A stretch of DNA of 23,483 nucleotides from Chara braunii (lineage: Eukaryota > Streptophyta > Charophyceae > Charales > Characeae), in NCBI GenBank assembly GCA_003427395.1, contig BFEA01000262.1, forward strand, positions 1,010,471 to 1,033,953, written 5' to 3'. Shown here piece by piece: positions 1 through 8,978 of this stretch. The translations under genes were made by a program, and so were the position numbers. A model generated the notes under the pieces. The model saw only the letters and a program-made list of their open reading frames with translations, had not been told where the DNA came from and did not search any database. How positions within the stretch are numbered: position 1 is the first letter of the stretch; the number at the start of each line of letters is the position of its first letter.

Positions 1-62
<62 letters not shown>
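1..62. repeat. (GA)n microsatellite at the left window edge
   Basis: Uninterrupted GA dinucleotides. The sequence just after it (GGCGGCCATAGCCGCC, then GAGCTCG) matches the sequence that follows the GA run in the other Ty3/Gypsy copy (13033-13062). This repeat therefore marks the same place, the 5' end of the gag region, in copy A. Confidence 0.95.
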
Positions 63-66
<4 letters not shown>

Positions 67-94
67 TGTTGTGCGGCCAGTGAAGAAGAAAGGT

Positions 95-110
95 GGCGGC
101 CATAGCCGCC
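95..110. other. Hairpin GGCGGC-CATA-GCCGCC (copy A leader)
   Basis: Perfect 6-bp stem with a CATA tetraloop, 33 bases after the GA repeat. Related hairpins occur in the LTRs at 8659, 8828, 12379 and 19084. It may be an RNA element of the retrotransposon leader; that function is inferred. Confidence 0.6.
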
Positions 111-318
111 GAGCTCGAACACAGGGTTAAAGAAGGAGCCCAGAAGTGACGAAGAAGAAAGAGACAAGGAAGGGAAAGTGGGAAGAAGGAGAGGCGAGCA
201 AGAGAGAAGAAGCCATAGCCGGGGTGGAAGAAGAAGATAGGGGTGAAGAAGGAGAGAGGAGGAGGAAGGAAAGAGAAGAAGAGGTTGGGAAGGAGAAAGA
301 TTGCCAGCCATAGTCGAA

Positions 319-427
319 GGTCAAAGGTGTTGACCGGCGACGTTGACCGGGGAGTTGACCAATTTTGACCAAGGCATTGATCGGAGTTGACCGGCGTTGA
401 CCAAGGCCACTGACCGAGACACTGACC
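319..427. repeat. Degenerate array of TTGACC hexamers, about 11-bp spacing
   Basis: TTGACC occurs at 330, 343, 355, 365, 387 and 397, with near matches TTGATC at 377 and CTGACC at 410 and 422. Its reverse complement GGTCAA is at 319. Steps are 10-13 bp. Several units read GTTGACCGG. TTGACC contains the W-box core bound by plant WRKY factors, but a decayed minisatellite explains the array equally well. Confidence 0.7.
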
Positions 428-429
428 AA

Positions 430-1146
430 GCTGGAAGTTGGTATAACCTCGCCAAGCCTTTAGCCTATCCCCTAGCCCTATGGATGTGCACTCACCCCGG
501 GGTACTTGTTGAGTATGTCTCTCTTCTTTCTGCATTGAGTCACTTTTGTCCAGGTGATAGGAACTTTGCATATGAGGTCCTAGAGCTGTGTTGACCAAAC
601 CCACATGGGCTGAGTAGGGCTGATGTCCATGACTGACGACTGACACGTCCCGAAGGCCTAACCCTCCCAAGGACCGGTACAGACCAGCGGGCTGCTAAGT
701 GTGGCATGGGTGGCCCGAAATCCGAGTTGTGGGCTGGACAACCAGTTGTCTAAGTCTCGAGAGGACTTTGCTGATCACATCGTCCTATTTGCGACGTTAA
801 AGAATTATTGAGGAGTTATGGGGGATCTCCTTAAATGCCTCCTGATCAGTAGTGAAGTTTTGTAGTGACAGCCTTAGCAGTAGGTTTAGGCTAGAGACCA
901 TAGTTGAAAGGATCCAAAAGGATTTTGTGGGCCTTAGAGAGCCAGTCAGTCAGTCAGGCTGTGGGTCTAAGTGGTGAGGAGTGGAACAATCAGTCAGTCT
1001 GTGGGTCTAAGTGGTGAGGAGTGGAACAATCACCTGTTGTGCACCGTCCACCATGCATGATTACCTAATGTATATTACTCGTGGGGTTCTCCCTGTGGGG
1101 GACCCTCTGGCATCTCCTGTTCCCATTAGGCTTCTAGCACACGTTT
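430..1146. other. Non-coding leader-like stretch of copy A, no gene seen
   Basis: No convincing reading frame. This stretch lies between the GA-repeat leader and the gag coiled coil and has no counterpart in copy B, where those two regions are almost adjacent. It is therefore either an insertion into copy A or the leader of a differing subfamily. It contains a 40-bp tandem duplication (951-1030). Confidence 0.5.
951..1030. repeat. 40-bp tandem duplication, two copies
   Basis: Units 951-990 and 991-1030 both contain CTGTGGGTCTAAGTGGTGAG and differ at one base. A further partial CAGT repeat sits just upstream (943-954). Confidence 0.95.
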
Positions 1147-1920
1147 TCGTGTAGAATCAAGACCAGGGGTGGTGCAGGGACCACTCCCTATACGCAGGAG
1201 CAGGAGGAGGAGGCCGCGAAGATTCTGGCAGAGCAGAAGGCTAGAAAAGAGAAGAGGGAGTTGAGGAAGAAGGCGAAGAAGGTGGCACTCTTGGTAAAGA
1301 AGGCCAAGAAGGAGAAAGAGTTTGAAGAAGAACTGAAGAGGCTGCAGAAAGAAAAAGAAGAAGTTGCAGCGTCAGTTGATGAAGAAGAAGGAGAAGAGGA
1401 AGAAGTTGAGACTCCCCTGGAGCAAAATGTGAGAACTGGGGCAAGAGGGGAGTCAAGTGGCACAAAAGAAGAAGACAAGAGGTTGGAGAAGATGGTGACG
1501 GAGTGCGTAGCTAATTTGTTGCTGGGGGAAGTGGAATAAGCTATGTTGTATGTTCCCAGGAAGAGAGAGAGGCGGTGATAAAAGAAATACAAGCAGCGAA
1601 AGATCCCCTGCAGAGTCGGGCGTTGGAGGATGGAAAGAAGATGGAGTGGAAGTTGCGCCTTACAAGGGAAAGAAGGAGGCGATTGGAGGCGGTGTCTGAG
1701 ATAGAGAAAGGGTTGGCCGCCGCAGAGGAACAACATGCTCGACTAGCGGCGCAAATAGGTCTCCAATACAAAGTGGAGATAATAGGCAAAAATGTAGAAG
1801 TAATGCGGAGGGCATAACAAGAGCAAATGCGCTACCTGAGGGGCCATGATATTGCCCTGCAGTCCATACGCATGGGATTTAGAGATTTTATCACGATATG
1901 ATGATGCGTGTGGGCACAAA
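1147..1920 (+). pseudogene. Copy A gag N-terminal coiled-coil region, broken
   Basis: Reading frame 1 is open from about 1147 to the stop at 1539, giving a Lys/Glu-rich heptad-like protein (KKAKKEKEFEEELKRLQKEK). After a frame change it resumes at 1575-1817 (KLRLTRERRRRLEAVSEIEK), then a stop, then RYLRGHDIALQSIRMGF. The second part aligns with copy B Gag (LRLAREKTRRLEVADKMEKE and HLRGHDLALESMRLGF), so both are the same Gag N-terminal domain, probably a coiled coil used for particle assembly. Stops near 1539 and 1817 and the missing joint near 1900 show decay. No ATG in good context is visible, so the start is not defined. Confidence 0.75.
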
Positions 1921-1984
1921 AGTGTAGGCGCGATTAGCTAACACAGAGAAATTTTGCACAGGCACCATAGAAGCCGCCAAGATA

Positions 1985-3117
1985 GTGACCCCAAAGGAGG
2001 AAGAAGCATGCCCACGCAGGGGACGCGCAAAGGTGAAATTCCCTGATTCCTATAGTGGGAAAAAGGGAGACAACTTCGATAAATGGGAGGCAAACATTAA
2101 CTCCTATGTGCACCTCCAGGATATCATTCCCAAGGAACAAGTCCTCGTCACCTTCCACGCCCTTAGAGAGAAAGCATCCAGCTTCGCCACATCATTAGCC
2201 CGTGCCGCCAGGTGTGATAATGACATGGTAGCATACTTTGCTATCACACCCCTCAGCAAGTTTCTCAAAGCCCTTCGAGATCAGTTTGTGGATGTCACTA
2301 GGGGCCTCAAGGCCTCTGACAAGCTGCAAACCATCCACTCTCAACCATGGAGGAGTGCAAGAGCACTCAAAGGTGCCATGGACGAACTAGTCGCCATCCC
2401 TGACCATGGGTTTACTGAGCCCCAATTGGTCCAGTTGTTCTTTCGTGCCATGCTCGAGAGTTTGCACGGGCACTTATATGAGAAGAGCAAACAGCCTAAC
2501 ATGACCTACGATACGTTGAGTAGGGATGTAGTGGCGTTTGAAGCTCAGTCCATGCCAGCGTCCACTTTCAGGCACAAGGACCTGGACATAGGACAAAAGT
2601 GGAAAGGGCGTACCATCCCGGGCCAAGTCAGGGCCAAGGATCACTTGATCCTTACTTTAGACGAAGATGGTATGAAAGAGGTCCCATACAGCCAGATTGA
2701 GTGAGGCCTCGAAGAAGAAGACAGTGGCGTGAGCCAAGGGAGTACTTATGTTGTTGTCGAGGTCGGAGGGAGGTCCCAGGGTAGAGGAAGGGGCCAAGGC
2801 CTAACGGGCGAGGCCTCTGGTGGACAGGGCGACCAAGGGGTTGGTGGTAGAGGCAACCGCCAAGTGGGAGGAAGGGGTCAAGGTCCCCCGCAAAACCGTC
2901 CGTGTTCTAATCGGTCACCTTCCCGAAGGGGTGAATGGCACCCTGGTCAGACCCTAGGAATCGTTGGGCATGGAACAAACTGTTTGGCAAAGGAGGATAG
3001 ATGAGGGCCGGTGCATTTATTGTGGTGACCTTGGGCACATCATCAAGTACTGCCCCAGGTATAGGGATGCCCGGCGATCTGCTGCAGAGGCAGCAAAAGG
3101 CAACCGTCGGCAGGGGT
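1985..3117 (+). pseudogene. Copy A gag capsid and nucleocapsid (CCHC), broken
   Basis: The capsid domain (Retrotrans_gag type) is open from 1985 to 2704. It has the basic run before the core (RRGRAKVKFPDSYSGKKGD), the core helix FDKWEANINSYVHL, and a C-terminal part with MTYDTLSRD. It aligns end to end with copy B Gag. A stop at 2702-2704 is followed, in the same frame, by a Gly/Arg/Gln-rich linker (2729-3004) such as GRGRGQGLTGEASGGQG. A zinc knuckle CIYCGDLGHIIKYC (C-x2-C-x4-H-x4-C) lies at 3012-3053 in another frame, so an indel separates linker from knuckle. Gag would form the virus-like particle and bind the element RNA. The knuckle itself is intact; the reading frame is not. Confidence 0.88.
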
Positions 3118-3157
3118 AGCAACTGCCCTTACCCTTAGGCCATTTGGAGAAGAGTGT

Positions 3158-3760
3158 GTGCGCTACAAAGAAACTCGCAATCCACATGAGCCTATGACAG
3201 AGGTTGCTGGCCAGCGCCTAATTAGTTGTCCAGAGGCTGCTTGTGTTAGAGTCTCTCTAGGCGCTTCCGTCACAGGATTGGCAGAAGAGTTAAGAGAAAG
3301 AATGCCAGCCTGGGCCAAGATGAAGAAGGATAGAAAAGGGCAGTTGTTGCTGGTAGATGTAGAAGTTTTTAGAGGCAGAGTAGGGCCCTTTATAGATAGT
3401 GGGGCCACCCGCAGTTATATTAGCCGCAAAGCGCTGCAGAAGCTGAAGCTAGGATTAAAAGTCCAAAAGCTAGACGAGCCCAAAGTCAGTATCCTCGTAG
3501 ACAATCGCACCATGTGAATCGACGATTACGTCGAGGGAGTCCAGGCGTACTTTCGCCTAGAGAAAGATGGGAAGGTAGAAAGAGTTCTCCATTCCCTGAC
3601 TCTCCTCGTAGAGGACAATCTCCCGTTTGATATGGTCCTAGGTATGGACAACAAGAGCCACACTGAACTTGAGAGAGCATGAGTGTAGGCTTCCTAGTCC
3701 TTCAGGTGAGGTCAAGACGACTCGCCTGTTTCATGTGTCAGGGGTAGATAATCCTTTGGC
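3158..3760 (+). pseudogene. Copy A aspartic protease region, broken
   Basis: Frame 2 is open at 3158-3517 and carries the retropepsin active-site motif FIDSGATRSYISRKAL. This enzyme would cut the Gag-Pol polyprotein. The frame ends at TGA (3515-3517), where copy B reads on through TKWVEEYVEGVQAYFRL; copy A continues after the stop with IDDYVEGVQAYFRLEKDGK. The change is a simple nonsense mutation (a Trp codon in copy B). Around 3640-3660 a deletion removes the sequence corresponding to NWGEAAG of copy B. No start codon is expected, since the domain is internal to Pol. Confidence 0.85.
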
Positions 3761-3763
3761 ACA

Positions 3764-4790
3764 TTGATGTCTTCGTGCTCCGTGTTTGCGCGATTAGTAA
3801 AGAAGGATCAGTTAGAAGAGCAGGTTTTTGTGGCCTATGTTAGGTCAGTCATTGAGCCTAAGAAAGAGGAACTTACCGACCCACTGATTGCCAAGTTGTT
3901 GGAAGACTATGCAGATCTGTCAAAGTCGCCTTTAGGAGTAGTTTCGTGTCCTATCCAACACCGTATTGAGATAGAGCCTGACATTAAGACTCCTAAAGGA
4001 GCAGTGTATAGGATGTCTCCTAAGGAGTTAGAGGAGTTTCACAGACAGTTGGACGACCTCCTCGATAAGGGGTGGATTAGGCCAGTTCGTCTCCATTTGG
4101 AGCACCTGTTCTCTTCGTCCCCAAGATAGAGGGAGAACTTAGAATATGTATTGACTATAGGGGTCTCAACGCCGTTACTATGAAAAATGCAGAACCAATG
4201 CCCCCCATAAATGATCTGTTAGATTGGGTGTTGGGCTGCAAGTACTTTTCCAAGATTGATTTGAAGTCAGGGTACCACCAAATAGAGCTTCTACCTAATG
4301 ATCAATACAAAATGGCGTCGAGGACTAGATATGGGCATTATGAGTTTATAGTGATGCCCTTTGGACTAACTAACACACCGGCCACATTCCAACGATGTAT
4401 GAATGATTTGTTTAGGCCGTGGTTGGACAAATTTGTAGTTGTCTACTTAGATGATATTTTGATACTTAGCAAGACCCTCTAGGAGAACGAGGCTAATCTG
4501 AGGCACATCTTGGAAAAGTTGTGTGAAGCAAATTTCAAGTTCAACACTTCTTAGCAAGACCCTCTAGGAGAACGAGGCTAATCTGAGGCAGATCTTGGAA
4601 AAGTTGTGCGAAGCAAATTTCAAGTTCAACGCAAAGAAGTGTGAATGGGTCAAGACATAGATCCTGTACTTGGGCCACGTTTTAGATGGTGATGGCATAA
4701 AGCGTGAGGACAGTAAGATTGCAACGATCATAGGCTGGCCAACCCCGCGTACGCTGACTGAATTGAGGTCATTCTTACGATTGGCTAATT
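3764..4790 (+). pseudogene. Copy A reverse transcriptase, broken
   Basis: Fragment 3764-4129 holds the linker and RT start (MSPKELEEFHRQLDDLLDKG). A frameshift near 4085 moves the frame, and 4110-4482 continues with [43 protein letters not shown] and the catalytic YLDD box ([10 protein letters not shown]). It stops at TAG 4480-4482. An 85-bp tandem duplication (4465-4634) follows and disrupts the frame. The thumb region with LGHVLDGDGIKREDSK and WPTPRTLTELRSFL resumes at about 4670. The palm motifs look catalytically normal, so loss of function came from stops and indels, not from active-site change. Confidence 0.92.
4465..4634. repeat. 85-bp tandem duplication inside copy A RT
   Basis: Units 4465-4549 and 4550-4634 both start CTTAGCAAGACCCTCTAGGA and run to TTCAAGTTCAAC, with only a few differences. 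85 is not a multiple of three, so the duplication shifts the frame. Copy B has a single unit here (16166-16240). Confidence 0.95.
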
Positions 4791-4796
4791 ATTATT

Positions 4797-5201
4797 GTGA
4801 GGAACTTCTCTGCAATCGTTGCTCCCCTTCACAAACTGCTAAAGAAAGAAGCAATTTGGAAGTTGAACCAAGATTGTACATCGGCCCTGAGAAAGTTGAA
4901 GCGGGCCTTGATTGAGTATCCAGTCCTCAAGGTAGCTGACCCAGATTTACCCTTTGTTACAACTGATGCAAGTCAGTATGGTATTGGTGTTGTTTTACAG
5001 CAAGACGATGACAATGTGTATAAACCCATAGGGTTCATGTCCGCTAGATTGCCTTCAGAGAAGGTAGCGACATCTACCTATGAGAGGGAACACTACACTC
5101 TTAGGCAATCATTAGATTACTGGAGACACTACTTGCTTAGGAGACACTTCAAAGTCTATTCAAACCACGAAACATTGAGATGGTATTTCAAGAATCAATG
5201 A
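4797..5201 (+). pseudogene. Copy A RNase H fragment, truncated
   Basis: Frame 3 gives the RT-RNase H connection and the first part of RNase H, which would degrade the RNA strand during reverse transcription. The first acidic residue is in VTTDASQYG and the second in STYEREHYTL. The third, normally SDH in Ty3/Gypsy elements, reads SNH (VYSNHETLRW), an Asp to Asn change. The last acidic motif (xDALSR) is missing because homology to copy B ends right after LRW, near 5180-5205. The stop at 5199-5201 lies at this rearrangement breakpoint. Confidence 0.85.
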
Positions 5202-5344
5202 GACTGAAAACACGGGTCTCGGCAAGGCACCTTTAATCAAAAAGAAAACAGAGAGGGGCCTTGTTGGCCTAAGCAAAATTCGAAAAGAAAAAGAGAGAGA
5301 AGGGGTCTGGAAGATGGCGCAGGCTCAGAAGCTGGTACGTCACA

Positions 5345-5502
5345 TACCTTCCGTCCATATCTGGAGGGATCATGGACCTTCTTGATGGGAATTGCTGACT
5401 CGTAGTGCAAGGCAACAACTTTGACATATGGAAAACTGGGTAGGTGTGGGGGTGTGCTGGAATCTCTATGGTATAGGACGACCCATAATTTGGGAAATGC
5501 AT
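5345..5502 (-). pseudogene. Inverted fragment of integrase C-terminal domain
   Basis: On the minus strand a short frame reads SYTIEIPAHPHTYPVFHMSK, then LLPCTTSQQFP and MIPPDMDG. It aligns with copy B at about 18080-18210 (SYTIDISPHLHTYPVFHASK). Only about 145 bp are homologous. The fragment is opposite to the rest of copy A, and homology ends on both sides, near 5345 and 5490. On its own strand the downstream edge reads GGAAG/GTATGT, which resembles a plant splice donor; this may be chance. It could be a leftover of an inversion inside copy A or a piece of another element. Confidence 0.8.
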
Positions 5503-5511
5503 GGGAATTAC

Positions 5512-5531
5512 GCGCGCTTTAGCGAGCGCGC
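5512..5531. other. GC-rich hairpin next to the inverted integrase fragment
   Basis: GCGCGCT, loop TTAGCG, AGCGCGC: a perfect 7-bp stem starting 10 bp from the end of the inverted frame. The 13-mer CTAGGAATTTGGC follows at 5531-5543 and recurs at 5627-5639. Confidence 0.6.
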
Positions 5532-5534
5532 TAG

Positions 5535-7728
5535 GAATTTGGCTCGGTGGTTAGAAATTCCGAATTGAATGGAACCCGACGTGTCCTTTTTGTGTGTGAA
5601 TGTTCTCGACCACGTCGTAGAAAACTCTAGGAATTTGGCGGGAATACGAATAGACGTAGGACTTTCTTTTCCCCGTGCCTATATGGTGATTTCAATTTTT
5701 GAATTAGCATAGGACTTAGAAATCTATAACTGTTTTGGTGCCTCTTTTTGCACTTGTGATCGCCGCGCCATGCATGCGAGCTTCCCCCTTTCTGCTCCCC
5801 TCGCCATCTTCTACGCTTCGCACCCGCGCTCACTCTCACTCTGTAACCGTTTTTCCCTCTCTCTCTCTCGCCCCGCGCGTCTTTTCTCTTTCTTGATCAT
5901 CTGAATCTTGGATCCGTTTCGTGCTATCCTGCGCACCCTTCTTCCTCCCACTCTAAGTCCTACGCCCAAGAACCCGGTCGGTCCTCTCTTCACTCCGTCC
6001 AGCCAAGGAGAAGCGTCGTGTAAGAGGAAGCTCCTATTACGCGACAACTTTGATTGGCTACGATCGGAATCAGAAGGATCAACATGGCTTTCGTCGGGCA
6101 ATTATCCCCAAGTCCTCCCTCACCCTTCCCTGCCCCAATCTTCATCCTCCATCGTATCTACCTCCCTTCCCGCAACTATAAATTCCACAAGCGCGGCCAC
6201 AAATCTCTCTCTCACCTCGTCTGCCAGCTTCCGGGAAGCAGTGGCTAGATGGTACGTATGGAGTGCGAGTCGAAAAGTCCCGACGGGCTGACTGTAGTCT
6301 GACCGGCTGTGCGCCTGATCGCCACGACGGACTGTGGGATCCGGGCAAGCCGTGTCGAGACTAAGTCGGCGGGGTGACGATCGCAATGGTGGAAGGTGAC
6401 ACGTGACGGCCGGGATCGTCAATGCATGCACGGGGATAGTGATCAGAGTTGAATGGATGAATGGCCCGGGGCCATAGTGGAACTTCACGACGGATGCGCC
6501 TCCTTATCTCGAATCTATTCTTTGGTGTGAGTTCAGTTCAATGGCAGTTAAAGCCGGAGACTCTTTTTCATCGTCAGATCTTGATGTAATCTTCACCTAT
6601 CTTGTCGTTCTCGTATGCTCCGCGTCTTTTTCGTCCCTACCTACTCTCTCTATGACATGAACGGTTATGGATGCTTGTCGGTCTCTCGCACACAAGGAAT
6701 GAGATGGTTGTTTTGGTTGGCGCTTAATTAGTCACGGGAATAACGGGGCAGGGGTGCAGAGCACACGGAGAACTGAGTGATGTGTGGCTGCCATTTTCGC
6801 ACCTTCTTTGATGAATGTCTGTGAGGATGAATGGGAATGCTTGGATGATGAGACGATTGCCTGGTGGACTTGTCTCCGACTAGATCGTAGGATCGTTGTG
6901 ATTGACATGTGGGATGCATGCTAGATAGGATTTCGCTATTGCCATGTGGACCGATTGTCCCAAGCCGACCGGGCGCCAGCCTCCCGCATCCTCGCCACGC
7001 CCCTTCCCATACAACGAGAAGAGGACACGTGTATGCGAGTGGGACGTACGAGAAGCCGTCGCCAAGGTCGGCGGGAGATACTACTTCCCTCCCGAAACTC
7101 GATGCTCTGGATTTGTCGGTGTTGGTTTTGTTATTGTGGGAACACACTTTCCGCCCTATTCGTTGCTATTGTTGTTCAATGAGTTAATCGCCATCCCGTG
7201 GTCGGTAGTGGCGCCCCATTGGCCTAACACTCTGTGCAGCGATTGTCGCCGCTTCGAGCGTTACCAATCGAAGGGCTTTCACTACCGAGTNCGAGGTGAA
7301 GATGAGCACAAGGAAAGAGCCACTCTGTTAAGGCCTTCCACGTCAGACTCAGAGTTGTGTAATGAGTGGCGTCGGGACTTGACCTGGAAACGGGATACCA
7401 AGTACGTGCCCGCCCTCTTTCACGCGAAACGAAAAGCGATGGCTCGATGGGAAGTTCAGGGATACTTTTTGGATTGAATTCCCCCGCGCCATGAGTCCCG
7501 CGCACGCCTTCTTCTCCATAAAAACCCGCGCGGTGACGGACCCTCCCCCTCTCCCCCTTCTTACTAAGTCGGACCGGCACAAGGGATTTCAGTTCTGTTC
7601 GTGTCCCCCCACTCAATTTCCCAAAAATCCTTGGCACACCCCATCTTGCTGCCTTTCTAGGGCCCCTTCCACAATTTTAAACACTCCGAACGGAAGACAA
7701 TACAGGGCGTGAGGTTGAGCGTCACAGG
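5535..7728. other. 2.2-kb unassigned segment between pieces of copy A
   Basis: No similarity to either Ty3/Gypsy copy or to the LINEs was recognised. Several frames are open on both strands over the more GC-rich parts (5908-6291 and 6944-7477 plus; 6120-6488, 6728-7147 and 7224-7637 minus). None shows a domain I recognise, and the first begins at TTG. A pyrimidine-rich tract lies at 5845-5895. The segment may be an insertion, or captured host DNA, within the retroelement. Confidence 0.4.
6944..7477 (+). CDS. Hypothetical 177-codon open frame, function unknown
   Basis: An ATG-started frame with one undetermined base (N at 7291). The product is basic and Pro/Arg-rich at the start (TGRQPPASSPRPFP), with a hydrophobic patch (FVGVGFVIVG) and a charged end (AKRKAMARWEVQGYFLD). 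I do not recognise a family. Overlapping frames on the minus strand (6728-7147, 7224-7637) are about as long, so coding is not established. No splice structure, promoter or codon bias could be demonstrated. It is listed because it is the longest ATG-started plus-strand frame in the unassigned segment. Confidence 0.15.
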   Translation: MWTDCPKPTGRQPPASSPRPFPYNEKRTRVCEWDVREAVAKVGGRYYFPPETRCSGFVGVGFVIVGTHFPPYSLLLLFNELIAIPWSVVAPHWPNTLCSDCRRFERYQSKGFHYRXRGEDEHKERATLLRPSTSDSELCNEWRRDLTWKRDTKYVPALFHAKRKAMARWEVQGYFLD

Positions 7729-8015
7729 TACGACGTTGATCGCATAGTAGGTGAGGATATATTTAGAACAGGAGGTAGGGGTCGTCCACAAAAACAATAC
7801 AAAGTCAGATTATCCTACCAAGAACCATAGTAGGTGAGGATATATTTAGAACAGGAGGTAGGGGTCGTCCACAGAAACAATACAAAGTCGGATTTTCCTA
7901 CCAAGAACCAGAGGACGACCGCTGGTTTACACGAACAGAGCTTCTAGAGACTAATCCCGACGTGATCTGTGCCTATGAAAGAGCTCAGAAAGGTAAAAAT
8001 CCTGCTATAGATTGA
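7729..8015 (+). pseudogene. Integrase C-terminal tail of a Ty3/Gypsy element
   Basis: The frame reads YDVDRIVGEDIFRTGGRGRP, then QKQYKVRLSYQEP. After an 83-bp tandem duplication it continues DDRWFTRTELLETNPDV and YERAQKGKNPAID, ending at TGA 8013-8015. It aligns with the last 70 residues of copy B pol (YQEPEDDRWFTKTELIE, YERARKGKGPALD). This tail follows the chromodomain-like end of integrase, thought to help target-site choice. It sits 38 bases before the 3' LTR, the same spacing as in copy B, which confirms its place as the pol 3' end. The 83-bp duplication shifts the frame. Confidence 0.88.
7744..7909. repeat. 83-bp tandem duplication in the pol tail
   Basis: Units 7744-7826 and 7827-7909 both begin ATAGTAGGTGAGGATATATT and end CCAAGAACC, differing at only a few bases. 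Copy B has one unit here. The length is not a multiple of three. Confidence 0.95.
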
Positions 8016-8263
8016 AATATTCTCGGAGGACCTTGAATTTAGGCCGGCGGGAGTGAAACGGTTTTCACCTTTGCAGTAGCAGATGCAGATCCCAGGGCTC
8101 AATCCCTAGACCTCGCCCTCACCCATGTAAAATACCAGTTGTCCCTTGTGTGTTTGAACCCGCAACCTGTGTCTTGATAGTCACCTATTGTCTGTTGTAG
8201 CCTAGTGTGGTCGTCGGGTCTTGATCCGCAGGTCTGTCGAGTAGAAGTCCTATCTGAGTAAGA

Positions 8264-8325
8264 GTCGTAGCTGCTACAGTCCTGAGAGGTCAAAGTCGTA
8301 GCTGCTACAGGCCCGAAAGGTCAAG
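8264..8325. repeat. 31-bp tandem duplication in the LTR
   Basis: Both units (8264-8294, 8295-8325) start GTCGTAGCTGCTACAG and end GAGGTCAAA or AAGGTCAAG. The copy B LTRs lack the second unit. Confidence 0.9.
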
Positions 8326-8529
8326 TCCACAGACTTATGGAAGGCCCGGAATTGACCTTTCGAAGAGTCCTAAGAGTCAGCCTAGGCGCAAGTGGGCAAG
8401 TGGGCAGTCCAACCTCACCTAGTCAGCGGTACCCAGTCCCAGTCGCACCTTGTCCAGTCAGCAAGTACCATGTGGGACTGTGCGCACCCTGGGCCCGGGG
8501 GAAAAGAGCAGACCAGCAATCCGCCAAAG

Positions 8530-8537
8530 TATAAATG
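8530..8537 (+). promoter_or_regulatory. TATA box of the left 3' LTR
   Basis: TATAAATG in the same context (before GAAGAGGCAGCG) as TATAAATA in both copy B LTRs. This is the probable RNA polymerase II core promoter and the U3/R border lies a little downstream. Confidence 0.65.
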
Positions 8538-8658
8538 AAGAGGCAGCGTCCAGTCATTGATTGATTCTGCCTGTGAGCCGTGCGGAAGCGCTGCCTGAGC
8601 GTCTTGTGCAAGGAGGTCTGCAGGTGCCCGAGGAAGAAGAGGGCTAAGAGGAGGAAGA

Positions 8659-8672
8659 TCGGCCATAGCCGA
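8659..8672. other. LTR hairpin TCGGC-CATA-GCCGA
   Basis: 5-bp perfect stem with the CATA loop, about 125 bases downstream of the TATA box. It is a member of the recurring hairpin set. Confidence 0.5.
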
Positions 8673-8827
8673 AGGTGTTAGTGGTAGGAGGAAGACGGCA
8701 GCCATAGTCGCCACGTCAGCATATCAGTAGGGTGTTAGTGTGTGAGAGAGTTGAGTGTGTGTATGTGTTGGGACATCCAGGGAGGTCCAATGTGTGTGTA
8801 CAAACAAGTTGCTGAGTGTACATGTGT

Positions 8828-8839
8828 CGGCCATAGCCG
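8828..8839. other. LTR hairpin CGGC-CATA-GCCG
   Basis: Second CATA-loop hairpin of the same LTR, with a possible extra T-G wobble outside the stem. Confidence 0.45.
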
Positions 8840-8978
8840 GATAAGACAAGTTTGAATTCGAGTTGTGTTCTTGGCTTCATTATCTCTGACCTTTGTGTGG
8901 GCACAAGGCGCCAGGTTGATCGTCATCTGTTTGTATGCATGCTAAAAGTCGGAGTCGTCAAGTCTGATTGCAGGTGTG

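Larger units (their letters stand above)
1..5205 (+). mobile_element. Ty3/Gypsy LTR retrotransposon copy A, 5' end outside window, degenerate
   Basis: The order gag coiled coil, capsid, CCHC knuckle, aspartic protease, RT and RNase H is that of a Ty3/Gypsy element. By hand, the RT palm block of copy A matches copy B at about 72 of 97 residues, so both belong to one family. The 5' LTR and PBS would lie left of the window. Homology to copy B ends near 5180-5205, inside the RNase H domain. The rest of pol is missing from this place; pieces appear at 5345-5490 (inverted) and 7729-8015. Stops, indels and tandem duplications disable all domains. The 3' LTR at 8054-8972 may belong to this copy or to a third one. 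Confidence 0.9.
8054..8972 (+). repeat. 3' LTR of the left Ty3/Gypsy element (919 bp)
   Basis: Starts TGAAACGGTTTTCACC and ends GATTGCA, matching the ends of the copy B LTRs (TGAAA..., GATTACA). Shared internal blocks include the TATA region, AGAGGCAGCG and CGCTGCCTGAGCGTCTTGTG. It follows the pol stop at 8015 and a GGCCGGCGGGAG purine-rich stretch. No TGGTATCAGAGC follows it, so it is a 3' rather than a 5' LTR. It is clearly more diverged from the two copy B LTRs than they are from each other. The direct flank GGTGT (8973-8977) cannot be tested as a TSD because the 5' end is not in the window. Confidence 0.9.

Noticed and set aside
127-429. Minus-strand frame over the copy A leader, and similar Ser/Leu-rich minus-strand frames at 1188-1736 and 12764-13378
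   Set aside because: These are the reverse of purine-rich GA/GAA sequence, which gives stop-free Ser, Leu and Phe codons by composition.
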